Origin: Dimorphilus gyrociliatus | Taxonomy: Eukaryota > Annelida > Polychaeta > Dinophilidae | Length of the DNA stretch: 64,000 nt | Assembly (NCBI GenBank): GCA_904063045.1 | Contig: CAJFCJ010000007.1 | Location: 3,355,404 to 3,419,403 of the forward strand | Direction: 5' to 3' | Shown: in pieces, positions 39,281-49,722 of the stretch | Layout of the letters: each line of letters opens with the position of its first letter | Position numbering within the stretch: position 1 is the first letter of the stretch | Notes under the pieces: model-generated | Databases searched by the model: none | Told to the model about the DNA's origin: nothing | The model's input: the letters and a program-made list of their open reading frames with translations, nothing else | Program-made: the position numbers and the translations under genes

Positions 39281-39954
39281 TTAGTACGGAGAGTAGGCTG
39301 CCCTGTGTTCAAGTAGATTTTGCGGTACGTAATCCGAACGAGTCGACAAAGCAAAGGGGCTTGTAAATTGACAATCGGGATGAACGTACGAGTAGGGTAC
39401 GACAGGAGCCTGAGGGGTTTGATGAAACCACGGAGCAATTTGGTGAAGTGGACGAACTTCGAAAGGCTTTTGACAGACCACCTCGTTAAGCTTGTCTTCG
39501 CTGTAGGCAGCATCTTGTTTACCTCTCCTCTTTAGACGTCCTCTACGATTTTGGAACCAAACCATGACTTGTTTAGCTGTTAGTCCTAGTTCCTTGCCCA
39601 ATTTTTGTCTTTCATCTCGACTGATAAAAGTAGACTCGCTAACAGAATAACGAATGATTATTATTATTATCAATAACTGGGACAAAAATTCTATAGTATA
39701 TCTTCTACTTACAGAAATTTATTCTCCAGGGCTTCAACCTGAGCTCTAGTGAATGTTGTTCGTGCTTTTCTGACTTTGCCAATTTTATAAGGTGAATCAG
39801 GAGGAGTTTTTCCAGCTAGAACGTGAGTACTATCCGCTTCAGCAAAAGATTTCGCTTTATTGCTACGAAGTTTTTCTTCAACGGCACAAGCCGATCTTAA
39901 CTCGGCTTCGGCATGAAATTCGTTAGAATAAAAGTTAAATGTTTCTCCATCCAT
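39281..39954 (-). CDS. Divergent ANTP-like homeobox transcription factor
   Basis: Two exons, 39713-39954 and 39281-39638, joined across a 74-nt intron inside the homeodomain, give 199 residues from the ATG at 39954. The homeodomain reads RKARTTFTRAQVEALENKF before the intron and ends KQVMVWFQNRRGRLKRR after it, with Gln at position 50 and the invariant W48, F49, N51 and R53. Joining the exons restores exact homeodomain spacing. The Met in KQVMVW and Gly after QNRR are unusual. The short N-terminus has no clear eh1 or hexapeptide motif; the C-terminus is Pro/Tyr-rich. It is a DNA-binding nuclear factor, probably ANTP class, but I cannot name the family. A perfect 11-bp inverted repeat lies about 100 bp upstream. 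Confidence 0.85.
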
Positions 39955-40055
39955 TTTCCACACAGAAATGACGAATAATTCCCAACTGGAGCCATTATGT
40001 AAGATTCAAGTCAAGCGACGAAATTAATAAGACCAACGAACCAAACAACTTTGAA

Positions 40056-40078
40056 GTTGAACAAACCGTTTGTTCAAC
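40056..40078. promoter_or_regulatory. 23-bp palindrome upstream of the homeobox gene
   Basis: GTTGAACAAAC and its exact reverse complement are separated by a single C. The half sites contain AACAAAC/GTTTGTT, which resembles a forkhead core. It lies 102 bp upstream of the homeobox start codon, so a dimeric transcription factor site is plausible. Confidence 0.45.
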
Positions 40079-40999
40079 CATTCAAATAATAGTAAATTTG
40101 GCCATTGTTTTCCCTCAAACCAACCTTTAAAAAGGTAAATAGAAGTAGCTATCCTAAGCGGCTACTTTAATAAAATGTTTTATGCAATAAGACAGAGAGA
40201 GAGAGAGATAGAGAGAGACGGATGAGGGGAAGAAAAAAAAACAAAACAAAACAAAAAGAGACGCCCGATATTCTAAACGTTGTAAACGTTAGTTTTGATT
40301 ATAATTAATATAAAAGGTAAACATCAAGCTATCCATTTATATAGGAAATAATCATTAGGTTAATATATAAGGCATTAAACAGTCCGCTTTCTAGGAAAAT
40401 AAACAACTGCACATAGTTAATTATCATTTTCCAGTTTATATATTCATATAAAAAAAGCAGCAAAATTTTCTACAATTATGCTCATCTTTCCCTAATTGAT
40501 GTCTATAGGGAGAAGACCACGCAAAGCTTGTTTATACTCTTTGCACGTACTAATAACAATGTACTTGATAGTCATCTTTTTCACGCCATTAGATTGTTTA
40601 ATTTTTTTTACTACCTAATTTACATAATTTCTTAAGCCTATAATGTAGGCTAATTCATTAATAAAAAACTATGTAATGTATAATATAGATAGATAGATTG
40701 ATAGATAGAGAGAGAGAGAGAGAGAAACTTTTAATTACGCGAAAAATACGGAACTCTCCTTACGTAATTATGATGTAATGAAATGTGGGTAGCAAGCAGA
40801 GGTTTGAAGGGTGTTGAAATTCTCTAAGGGTAGCTATTTAATGATAAGAAATCAGTGAAAATTTCAGATTTTATTTATTTATAAGAGCTAATTGAGGGTA
40901 TAATGTAACAGTTTGCTTTAAAAAAGAATGGAATTTTTCGGCTTTTACTAAAAGGAAAACGAACTAATTATGGAATTTTATATTACCCTTTTCTACCCT

Positions 41000-41041
<42 letters not shown>

Positions 41042-43847
41042 TCTCTCCCCGCAGCGTCTCTCTTATTTTTTACTGCACTCTTATTTCTATATTAGTATCA
41101 CTACGCGTAAATTATTGAACATAGTTTGGTCGATATAATGATTTGTCTGGAGAGGTTGAAATGATAGTTAAAAAAGAAAAACACGCGGAAAAGATAGCGA
41201 AGGCTGGAATAGGGGAAAGAAAAAAAGGCAAAGTACTGAGTAGATAAAGTAAAGATCTAGTCATTTTTACTAGGAGAATAAAGTTGAATAGTGGAAGGAA
41301 CACGAAGCCTATCTATTAATGATCAATTCCCTATCATAATATTAAGAGGTATCTGATTTTCCAACAGTTACAATAACGTTTTCATGCGCTCGTACACACG
41401 CATAAAAAGGGGAAATAAAGAGATTCCTGCTGTTGTTAAATGTAACGATAATGGATATAAATAGCAAATTGTCATTGCGTCTCCAAATTCTCCTGCGTAC
41501 ATAAACAGAAAATTAGGGTTTCGATTGAAGTTTATCTATTCTATACGGCGGATGCCGTGAAATAGACACCATTAGTGATGACGAGCTCCAGACAGTTAAA
41601 GAATTAATATTACATAATCTATCTGATAATGGTCTGAAAGTTCCATTATTAAACTCTCCATATACAAGAGTTATCTTAATTTAGCCGTAACTGTCAAATT
41701 AATGTTTTATATAATTAATGCGCGTGTTCTTTTTGGATCATTTATCTTGGATCAACTGTTAAGAGATCTATGTCTCTTGGCAGGGGAGCTATTTTTTAAA
41801 AGGTTCCCTATCTATCTGTCTTTCTATATCTCTCTTTCTCCCTCCCCATTCTCCTCGTTCTCGCCTTGTGTCAACTTGTAACTAACTTAGGGAAAACAAA
41901 CTCTAACCGTCAGAGAGTGTGGGTCATCGCAAACCCTTTTAAAAGGCAGTACAGTATACTTTTACAGTGATTATATTAAAAACACACGTACGGACCTGTC
42001 GCCCGATGTCATCTATACACTTTAGAGGAAGATGCGTTACGTTATATAAAACTACCTCAAATCTACTATTGATAAAGTTTGTGAAATGTTAATTCCAGAT
42101 CTTATGGACGGCTCCTTTCATGTAGTCTTTTTTTAAATATTCATATCATGATGATAAGTAACGGTTGTAGCCATCAGCTTTCGCTCCCTTTAACATTTCT
42201 CCTCTCTTCGCCTTCCTTATAAACTATGAAAAGGAAAAGAAAAACTTGATAATCATTTTTCTTAGTTTTCCAACAAAACTCTGATAATTTCTTAAAACGG
42301 AATAGCGGAGAGTAGTTCATTAGAAGTTGTACCGTTATCGATAGTGCCTGGGGGTACCCTGAAGGGTATGGTGAGAACGCTCAGGGGTCGATTAACGGCT
42401 CCACCAACATTGAACCGCAGGAGGTTATTGCTCGAATGGGTTCGGAATTGGCGGAGTTAGTTATCGATAAGGGTTTACAATTGGAATATCGTGTCAAGGG
42501 CCATCTAAATACAATTAAGAAAAATAGTGGGCTGATAATTTTACTAAATCAATTTTTTTTATATCTTCTCTTTTCTATACTAAGTTTCTCTTTATACAAA
42601 AAAGAGAAGGCAATAAAATAAAAAAGAGACGGTGGGAGGAAGTGTGGGCGTTAAAGGTAAAGAGTTCTCAGTTTGGCGGCGGTGTAGGAAAAGAATTAAA
42701 GGTAAGAAAAAGAATTTCAAAAAGAAAATTAGCATGGGGTAAGGGAGAAAGGAAAACGGGATACCCTTTAAACAGTATATCAGCGTCTAGGCGACGGTAG
42801 CCGAAATATTTAAATAATAAATAGGTTGTTAGAGAGAAAAAAAACGTAGGTGAAACACATCAAGATAACATTTTTGACTTGGATGAAAAAAACGATCTAA
42901 AAGAAGAATTGAAGGAGAGGAAAAGTAAGATAAACGAATTCTCTATTGTTACGTAAGACCAACAAAATTGATATGATTCTTATTTGTATTACTTTTGCCT
43001 AAGGGTTTCATACTTGGAAAAAAATACTCTCTTAACGGAATAAACAACAAAAAAGGCCTTTTTTTATTATTAAATTCTTTTAGTTTCTTTTATTCTCTTT
43101 ATAAACAAATATGAATTTTCCATTTATATAAATAATTGTATTATATATACAAAGGTACAGAAATATAACCTATGTAAAATATATATATACAATATACGTT
43201 TACGATGATGAGGAGGAGGAAGGTGATGAAGAGATGTTAGGATTGATTGGAGAAGGAATAGGAGTAGGAGAAGTTGAAGATAAAAACGAAAACAAACAAA
43301 CAGGCAAACAAACATAATTCAGCGTATATAATAACAAAAATACTGGAATGCCTAATTAGGCTAACAATATAGGTAAGAGATAATAATAAACTCGTTATAT
43401 CGTTTGGTTTTTTTAAGACCAAAGTGTTTCCTTTCATTTAAGCACCATTCGATCACGTCACAAAGAAGAATAAAGAACAAAGCAACGACCTTAGTGAAAA
43501 GTAAATAGAACAAGTACAGATAGGAACAAACAGAGAAAGAAAATAGGAGAAATAAACCGAATGAGGAGAAAATGAACGAAAAAAAGAAACTTAATAAAAA
43601 GTAAGTATCGTTTTTTCTTTTATTCTCTCATTCTTCTTGTCTATTCTTCATTTCACACATGCGCTCTCTCTCTCTCTCTGTCTCTCGCCTTTTCTTTCTT
43701 TTGGTTGTTAAATACATAGACGCATTCTCTCTCTTCCTTGTGTAAATCTTACAATATGAAGATATTTATATAATTTCTTTTCCTAGCTTCCTTTACTCTT
43801 CTGTCCTTCTTTGCTTTTTTTTTTCGACTCGATGTAACGCTCTCGTG
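40079..43847. other. Gene-poor stretch with one GC-richer island
   Basis: Mostly AT-rich, with (GA)n near 40195 and 40705 and (CT)n near 41006-41038. The exception is a GC-richer island at about 42300-42480 in which several frames on both strands are open for about 50 codons, including a frame from a CAG acceptor at 42420. No exon could be proved, and an RNA gene or unrecognised exon remains possible. Confidence 0.45.
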
Positions 43848-45009
43848 CTAATGAACTTCCGTTTGAGGGGTTAAGGCACTAATGAAATCCTTTCTTACTA
43901 GTTGAATTATTTTAGATATTTTATCCATCCAATCATCCCTTTCTTCTTCGCTACTTGCGCACAATTTGTATACTTCGTGTCGGCCAATGTGAACGCTGCC
44001 GTCAGATGTTTTCTTACAAGCTTTAATTGACCTGCTTCTATTATGGCTTTGATAGATTTCGAAGGTATATTGACCGTACTTTTCCAATGAGGCGTCACAC
44101 TGTCGGACGCTCAAGTTCTCTCCCAAAGGTATTATACCTTTAGGCTCTTTATCGGTTGAATATTGGAAATAGAATAGACAACTATTAGCCAAAACGAACC
44201 ATCGACGTTTCCAAGTTTTCAAATTTCCACCTGTAGATGGCGCCAAATTGTTACTCATTATTGAACAAACATATTTTTGAATGATCATACCTTGTTTAAG
44301 CATCCAACCTTCCTTTTCAGCCTCAAAGAAAGTCATGTTCAGATCGTCGGCATCATCAGAGTCGAGTTCTAATGGTTCATTTTTTAATGTTTCATAATAG
44401 AATGGCAAACTATCTTCGACGTTAACCAAACTACTTTCTTTTTTTACCATTTCCATAACAACTCTCTTATATTGACCAAAAGTCATTTTCTCTTTGACGC
44501 TCGGATTATGCAAATCGGTATTTAGCATTATAAAACTAAAGCACAACATAAATAATGCGTCATTTGTCAACGCTGTTGGATTGACTTCGTTATACCGTTT
44601 GGCAAACATTTCAACAATTCGGCCTATAACCTGAGATTCTCCAGGAATTCTGAAGCTGTATAAAAATTGTCTCAGAGCTTGTAAAATGTTCAATCTCTGA
44701 ATGGGTTGCGCATCTATAAAACATCTCAGCACCTGCCGATTATAATCGTTGTTCTCTCCCAAATATTTTCCTATCTGCGTCTTATTTAAACCTCCCGTCA
44801 TCAACAAGTAGTTGGCAATGGATTCCGCCTCATTTTCAATAATATCCGATTCGATCAAGTGTTCAATTCCCTATTTACAGAGCATTTTGAATAACCGTTA
44901 TGCGTATAAAAGCGTAAGAGAGGCTTTTTATAGAGCCTTAATTACCTTTTTCGGGTCTACGTTAAACTTCTTTCTGGCTTCGCACGCTAGCCTTTCTCTT
45001 TCAATTTCA
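43848..45009 (-). CDS. CYTH: Cytohesin (Arf guanine nucleotide exchange factor), 5' end unresolved
   Basis: Three exons are clear: 44946-45009, 44291-44870 and 43848-44230. The first encodes the end of the N-terminal segment and KKFNVDPKK. The second encodes the Sec7 domain, with GLNKTQIGKYLGE, the catalytic glutamate in FRIPGESQ and the NTDLHNP motif. The third encodes the PH domain (NLKTWKRRWFVL, DKEPKGIIPL) and ends in a short tail lacking an obvious polybasic run. Cytohesins load GTP on Arf proteins at the plasma membrane after the PH domain binds phosphoinositides. The 60-nt intron 44231-44290 falls exactly at the PH-domain glycines and yields KQGGNLK, the diglycine form. That intron is also open in frame. 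The start codon lies upstream; an ATG exon at 47476-47565 is possible but phase rules out direct joining. Confidence 0.85.
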
Positions 45010-45848
45010 CTACAGGAAGAGTAAAATAACGATAGAATAAAGCAATAAAAATGATAAAAAGAAAAAGGAAGATCAAGATAAGAAACGGATTTCAAATCGA
45101 TAATAAAAAAAAGCGTTGGAGAACCGGAAGATTTCGAGTGGGAAAAGACGCCAAAAGGAATCTTTTTTGTTAATTTATATATCTATAGCGAAAAAAAAAA
45201 GAAGAAAAAAAGGTAAAGGAACGCCAAGGTCAGATAGGAGCGGGCAGAGAGGGGAGGAAAGGGGAGAGAGGGGAGAAGGAGAAGGAGCAGGTGCAATTTT
45301 TACGTCTCTTCACCTCCTCGCCCACTAACCCCCCCTTACGAATTACACAATGTAAAAAAGTCGAAAACATTCCGATGTAACTCAAATAACCCAACGGCAA
45401 TGATCGCCTTAGACGAGAGCAAACTTTACTAAAAACCTTACATCAATTATTTCTTGCTCGCCGCCTATTTATGTCCTTTGAACACAACAGATGTTTCTTA
45501 TATATTGACCACTTTTAAGTCTACGAAGCCAGTTGTAAATATAAAAAGACGATTCCTTTCTTCCCATTATTGGTTAGAATCGTTTAAATTGATCTTAAAA
45601 GTGTTTTATTTGTTATTGGAAGGAAAATTTGTGGACAGTTTTAAAAAGAAAAAAAAAGCGTCTAAACGCTCTCTCTTTCCCTCTCTTTTATCTTTTGCCG
45701 CTAATCTTAATTAATGATAGGTTCAAGCATTCTTTTCCATTTAATCTTTTAAAACCTTTTGGTCTTTTCTTGCTCCACTCAAAACCTCCCTCCCATTTCT
45801 CCTTAGCGTGCCCTTTAATTAAAATACTAACTCGTCTAGACGATTAAT

Positions 45849-45884
45849 GTTGTTGTTATTGTTGTTGTTGTTGTTGTTGTTGTT
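45849..45884. repeat. GTT trinucleotide repeat
   Basis: About twelve GTT units with one ATT interruption, probably within the cytohesin 5' intron. Confidence 0.85.
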
Positions 45885-46752
45885 AACGTTGGTCGAATAT
45901 TTGTCAATTGTCTTTTGTTGTGGTCTCGTTAGAGATGAAGAATTCTGTAAATAGAACGGCAGGGTATAAAAAATAAGTTAGATAAAAATAGGAAACGCTT
46001 TACACGGTCAATTTGGCGCCGAAACTTATGAAAAAGGCGCCGATCGCCGTTGGACGCCGACTGAACGCTGCCAGAGTTGACAGAATAAACGTTACAATCA
46101 TTTATAAATGGGAAATTTATAGAGCGAAAGTTTATACGCCGGGAAAGATTAAACAAGGGTTTTTTTCTCCCTATTTTTTCTCCTACTCGTCCGACTCCCC
46201 ATATCGAATAACACGGAGAAGAAAGGCGGCTACCTGACCCTAAAAGGTCGCCTGAACATAAGGTTATGAAAGACGGACGTTGGCCGGTTAACAATACTAA
46301 GGGCACCTCCCGAGCGTCAATTTTCAATTCGATATAATAATGAAAAAAAATCCTACTTCAAAACCGTCTCTTAAATAGGACAAGAATAGAAAGATTGCCC
46401 TTGAATACATATAATTATATGTATAAATCTTGGACGGTTAAGAGCGTCTATCCATACGTGGTGGCACTTTAAATAAGGCAGAGAAATAAATAAAAAAAAA
46501 AACTAACGAGGACCTCCCGCAGGTTCAAAAATACAATTTTACGATCTCTTAACGTACTTGCCTTATTTCTTAACTAACCCTGCAGGTGCACTGACACGCG
46601 CCCGTTAAGGAATATTAAGGAAAAATTGCGCTAATTGCCCAAGAAAAAAAAAAAAAGGAAAAAAAAACTCTACCGCCCCACCTGCGACAGGTTTACGTAA
46701 GGGTAAAATACTGAAGAGGGGATTGACAACTATGCTTTTTTAGGGAGAAGAG

Positions 46753-46786
<34 letters not shown>

Positions 46787-47475
46787 AAACGTTATTAGGC
46801 ATACGATGATGATGCCTAGTATAAGAAAAAAATAAGTCAACTCTTATCTTCCTTTCAACGACGTTAATATTCGTTTAAAAAGTAATAAGAAAATGGAATA
46901 TTTGAATAAAAAGAATGAAATAATAGCCTAACCGGGAGGTGTTTTGTATTTTTTTTTCACACGGTTAAGCGAGCTACCTGAAAAAAGGTCTAATTTACGC
47001 GCGAATAATAAAATTGAATTGATAAGAAGATGAGGTAGAACACGTGCGTCGAGTAAAAGAACGTGCTCAATCATCTTAGGCCCCGCGTGACAGTGGATCA
47101 TTACGAATTCGGGAAACGCCCCGGGCTTCCGTCGTCCAAATTCGAACTAGTACTCATTCTATAACCGAGCTTCCGGCAAACTATAGAAGAGTAGGCGGGG
47201 AAGCGTTTATATTTATTATAGTGGCCCCGTATAGGCCTGTTGACTGTGGGCATTCGTTATATTTATAAACATTGTATACATATTTATATATAAATACATA
47301 TGGATATGCGTATAAATCGCTTACACGGACAACAAGGTATGCATGATATGCTTAGCGTATATATGCATAGCATATATATAAATAATATATATGTGAACGA
47401 CTCCGCATATTTAAATATCAATTAGGGAATTTTTTTACCAAGCGTTGAATAAGAAAGGAAAATACTGCCGCTTAC

Positions 47476-47565
47476 CTCTAGATGACGTTGTCTCTTCACC
47501 GACTTTGATGAGACGCATCCGCAAGAGAAATAGGAGATAACGTGTTCCAGTAAACCGTTTTTCAT
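47476..47565 (-). CDS. Candidate first coding exon, gene unknown
   Basis: An ATG at 47565 opens 30 codons ending at a strong donor (GAG|GTAAGC). The peptide starts MKNGLLEHVISYFSCGCVSS and ends KSVKRQRHLE. Two cysteines followed by basic residues suggest a palmitoylated membrane-proximal N-terminus. It lies on the same strand as cytohesin, 2.5 kb upstream, so it could be its first exon. However, it ends in phase 0 whereas the first clear cytohesin exon needs two carried-over bases, so another exon must lie between, or it belongs to another gene. Confidence 0.35.
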
Positions 47566-47866
47566 GGTTGTTGTATTATGTGTTTTTTCTCTCTCTTCTC
47601 TTTTTCTCCTTTTTTCCTTTTTCCAATTTTAAACAGCTATTCCAAAGTTGTTTTGAAATTTAAACAAGCTTTCTTTCCTTCTCTTTCTCTCTCTCTCTCT
47701 CTCTCTGTCTGTCTTTTTCTATCAAGTAGGTAATCTCGGAATGTGAAAAAACTCTTTGTTTTTATCTGTTCATTCGATTCCTCTTATCACACAGGGTATC
47801 TGTTGTTTTCTTCCTTCTCTTTTAGGAAACAAACCAATTTATCTTTCTCACTTTCAGAAGGCTATC

Positions 47867-47995
47867 TTTGATGAAGGACAACTATCTTGTATGGCCCGTG
47901 AACTGGGTCGTTTATACAAGAGAAATGCGGCACGTAACGACGAAAGCGCCACCTGCTCACAGGCTGGTGTACTAAACAATTATCAGATATACTAG
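47867..47995 (+). CDS. Candidate terminal exon, gene unknown
   Basis: After a TTTCAG acceptor ending near 47857, an open frame encodes KAIFDEGQLSCMARELGRLY and about 25 more residues before TAG. The composition is balanced and unlike translated repeats. No partner exon was found on the plus strand and the family is not recognised. It could be chance; the segment is GC-richer than average. Confidence 0.25.
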   Translation, partial: FDEGQLSCMARELGRLYKRNAARNDESATCSQAGVLNNYQIY

Positions 47996-49157
47996 ACGAT
48001 TCGCGTTTTTTCCCAAAGCGTTTCCCGAGGTGACAGCGCCATCTACATACGTCGGTTTTCAACTCGCCGAACCGGTTGAAGAGTCAAACACTCGAAGCGA
48101 AAAAAATTGTTTGAGAAACAATACGGTTAGACTGGCCTGACCCCTAAATGACCCTACTTTAGTCGACCTAAAGTAAATAAGGCCGGGGCTATTTGGGGTT
48201 TTTTTAGCCAGTTTCCGATTACACTCGATCGGGCTTATTCTCATTGTCGACGCTTGGTTCAATGAAGATTGTTGAAAGACTATCCAATTTACACTTCCTG
48301 CTAGAAAGCAAATCGCACACAAATATATAATATATGTATATTATACCGGTTGTTCATGGGAAATCTAGGGCCGATAAAGCATCCCTAATGAATTACTTTC
48401 CCCTTCTCTCCCTCTCCCCCTCTCTCTCTCTCTCTAACCCTTACCCCCCCTACGTTCCGTTACTCTACATAGCGCGCGCGCCGACCATAATTTGAAACAA
48501 AATTGCATGATAGGCCCAATAAAGGCTACCGTTACATTGAAAAAAAGTTAAAAAACAACTTGCAGGTGTTTGACATTTTCGACACATAAAAATATTGTTA
48601 TCCCTTAGCTAGAGGCGCCTTGCTGGGCATTCTATACAGGTCTTTAAAAGACTTTTACAATTTTTTTACGGCCTACCGTCCTATTCAATCCGCATCACCC
48701 CCTCCTGTATATAGGCCTGTAATTCCTCTTTTTGTTCAGTCATAACCGAAAAAGGAAAAAAAAATCCCACCCACTTCCCCACCTACTAACCAACAGTAAA
48801 CATTCAATAAATGTATAAATAACTATTAAATAGAAATCTATCCAGGTGAGATTTACGCGTAATTCGATTTGATAGAAGATGCGTAAAAAAATTCTGCCTA
48901 CTTAGAAATAAAAAGGAATACAATGAAAAGAACGGTTCCTTTTTTTTATTATTCTTCAAATATACACACATTGAACATTGAACAGCCCCGTTTTCAAGTA
49001 CATTCTTCTACCCTTTCAAAAATGATTTACGCGTCTGATAAAAAAAAAAAGAGGATAAAAAAATAGGGATATTGAATAAAAAATCGGGGTAAAGGATAAG
49101 AAGAGAGAGAGAGAGAGAAATAGAGGCGGAAAGATAAGATTTACCTGGAGATTGGAA

Positions 49158-49188
<31 letters not shown>

Positions 49189-49722
49189 AGGACGGGTGGG
49201 TAGGCAAGCGAGCGAGCGAGCGAGAGAGAGAGAAGAATAGGAAAAATGAGGTAAAGAAAAGGTGAGAAAAAAAAGAAATACCTAAACGTCACAACATGTC
49301 AAATTTGCAAAAAAGAAAAGACGAGAGAGAGAGAGAGAGGAGGAGGAGGAGGAAAGAAAGAAAGGGAAATGGACATTACCATAGCGCTTATTAAATATTT
49401 TGTTAAAACAAATCAAGATGAGATAAGATAAAAAAAATCTGGATGAACTCTTTTGTAATCCTTCTTGATGAAATTATGCTCTGTAGACAAAAAGTTTTAC
49501 TAAACATTAGTTAAAATTGAATAAGTTTGAACATGTTATCATTACATTCGTTTACTTAGACACATTTATATATATATATATATATATATTAATAACAAAT
49601 TTGATTAACTAGTACTCTGTCGTTAGCAACGCCTAGATTCATCAAACAAAGAGTAACTTTGATATTTCCATTTTAAAAAGGACATTTGTTTAAGTGAGAG
49701 AAGAGAAGGATATAATAGAAAA

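Larger units (their letters stand above)
45010..49722. other. Upstream region of cytohesin and Niban-like genes
   Basis: This 4.7 kb stretch holds a GTT trinucleotide run (45849-45884), (GA)n at about 46757-46785 and 49100-49235, GC-richer patches at about 46010-46330 and 47040-47220, and two exon-like segments listed separately. Near the Niban start, GTTAGCAAC occurs at 49622-49630. Missing 5' exons of cytohesin probably lie here. Confidence 0.45.

Noticed and set aside
45929-46327. 132-codon minus-strand frame with an overlapping plus-strand frame
   Set aside because: Both strands are open in the same GC-richer patch and neither product shows a recognisable motif. It is left as unexplained noncoding DNA.
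48059-48322. 87-codon minus-strand frame
   Set aside because: No splice context, family motif or codon signature, and it overlaps a plausible regulatory patch.
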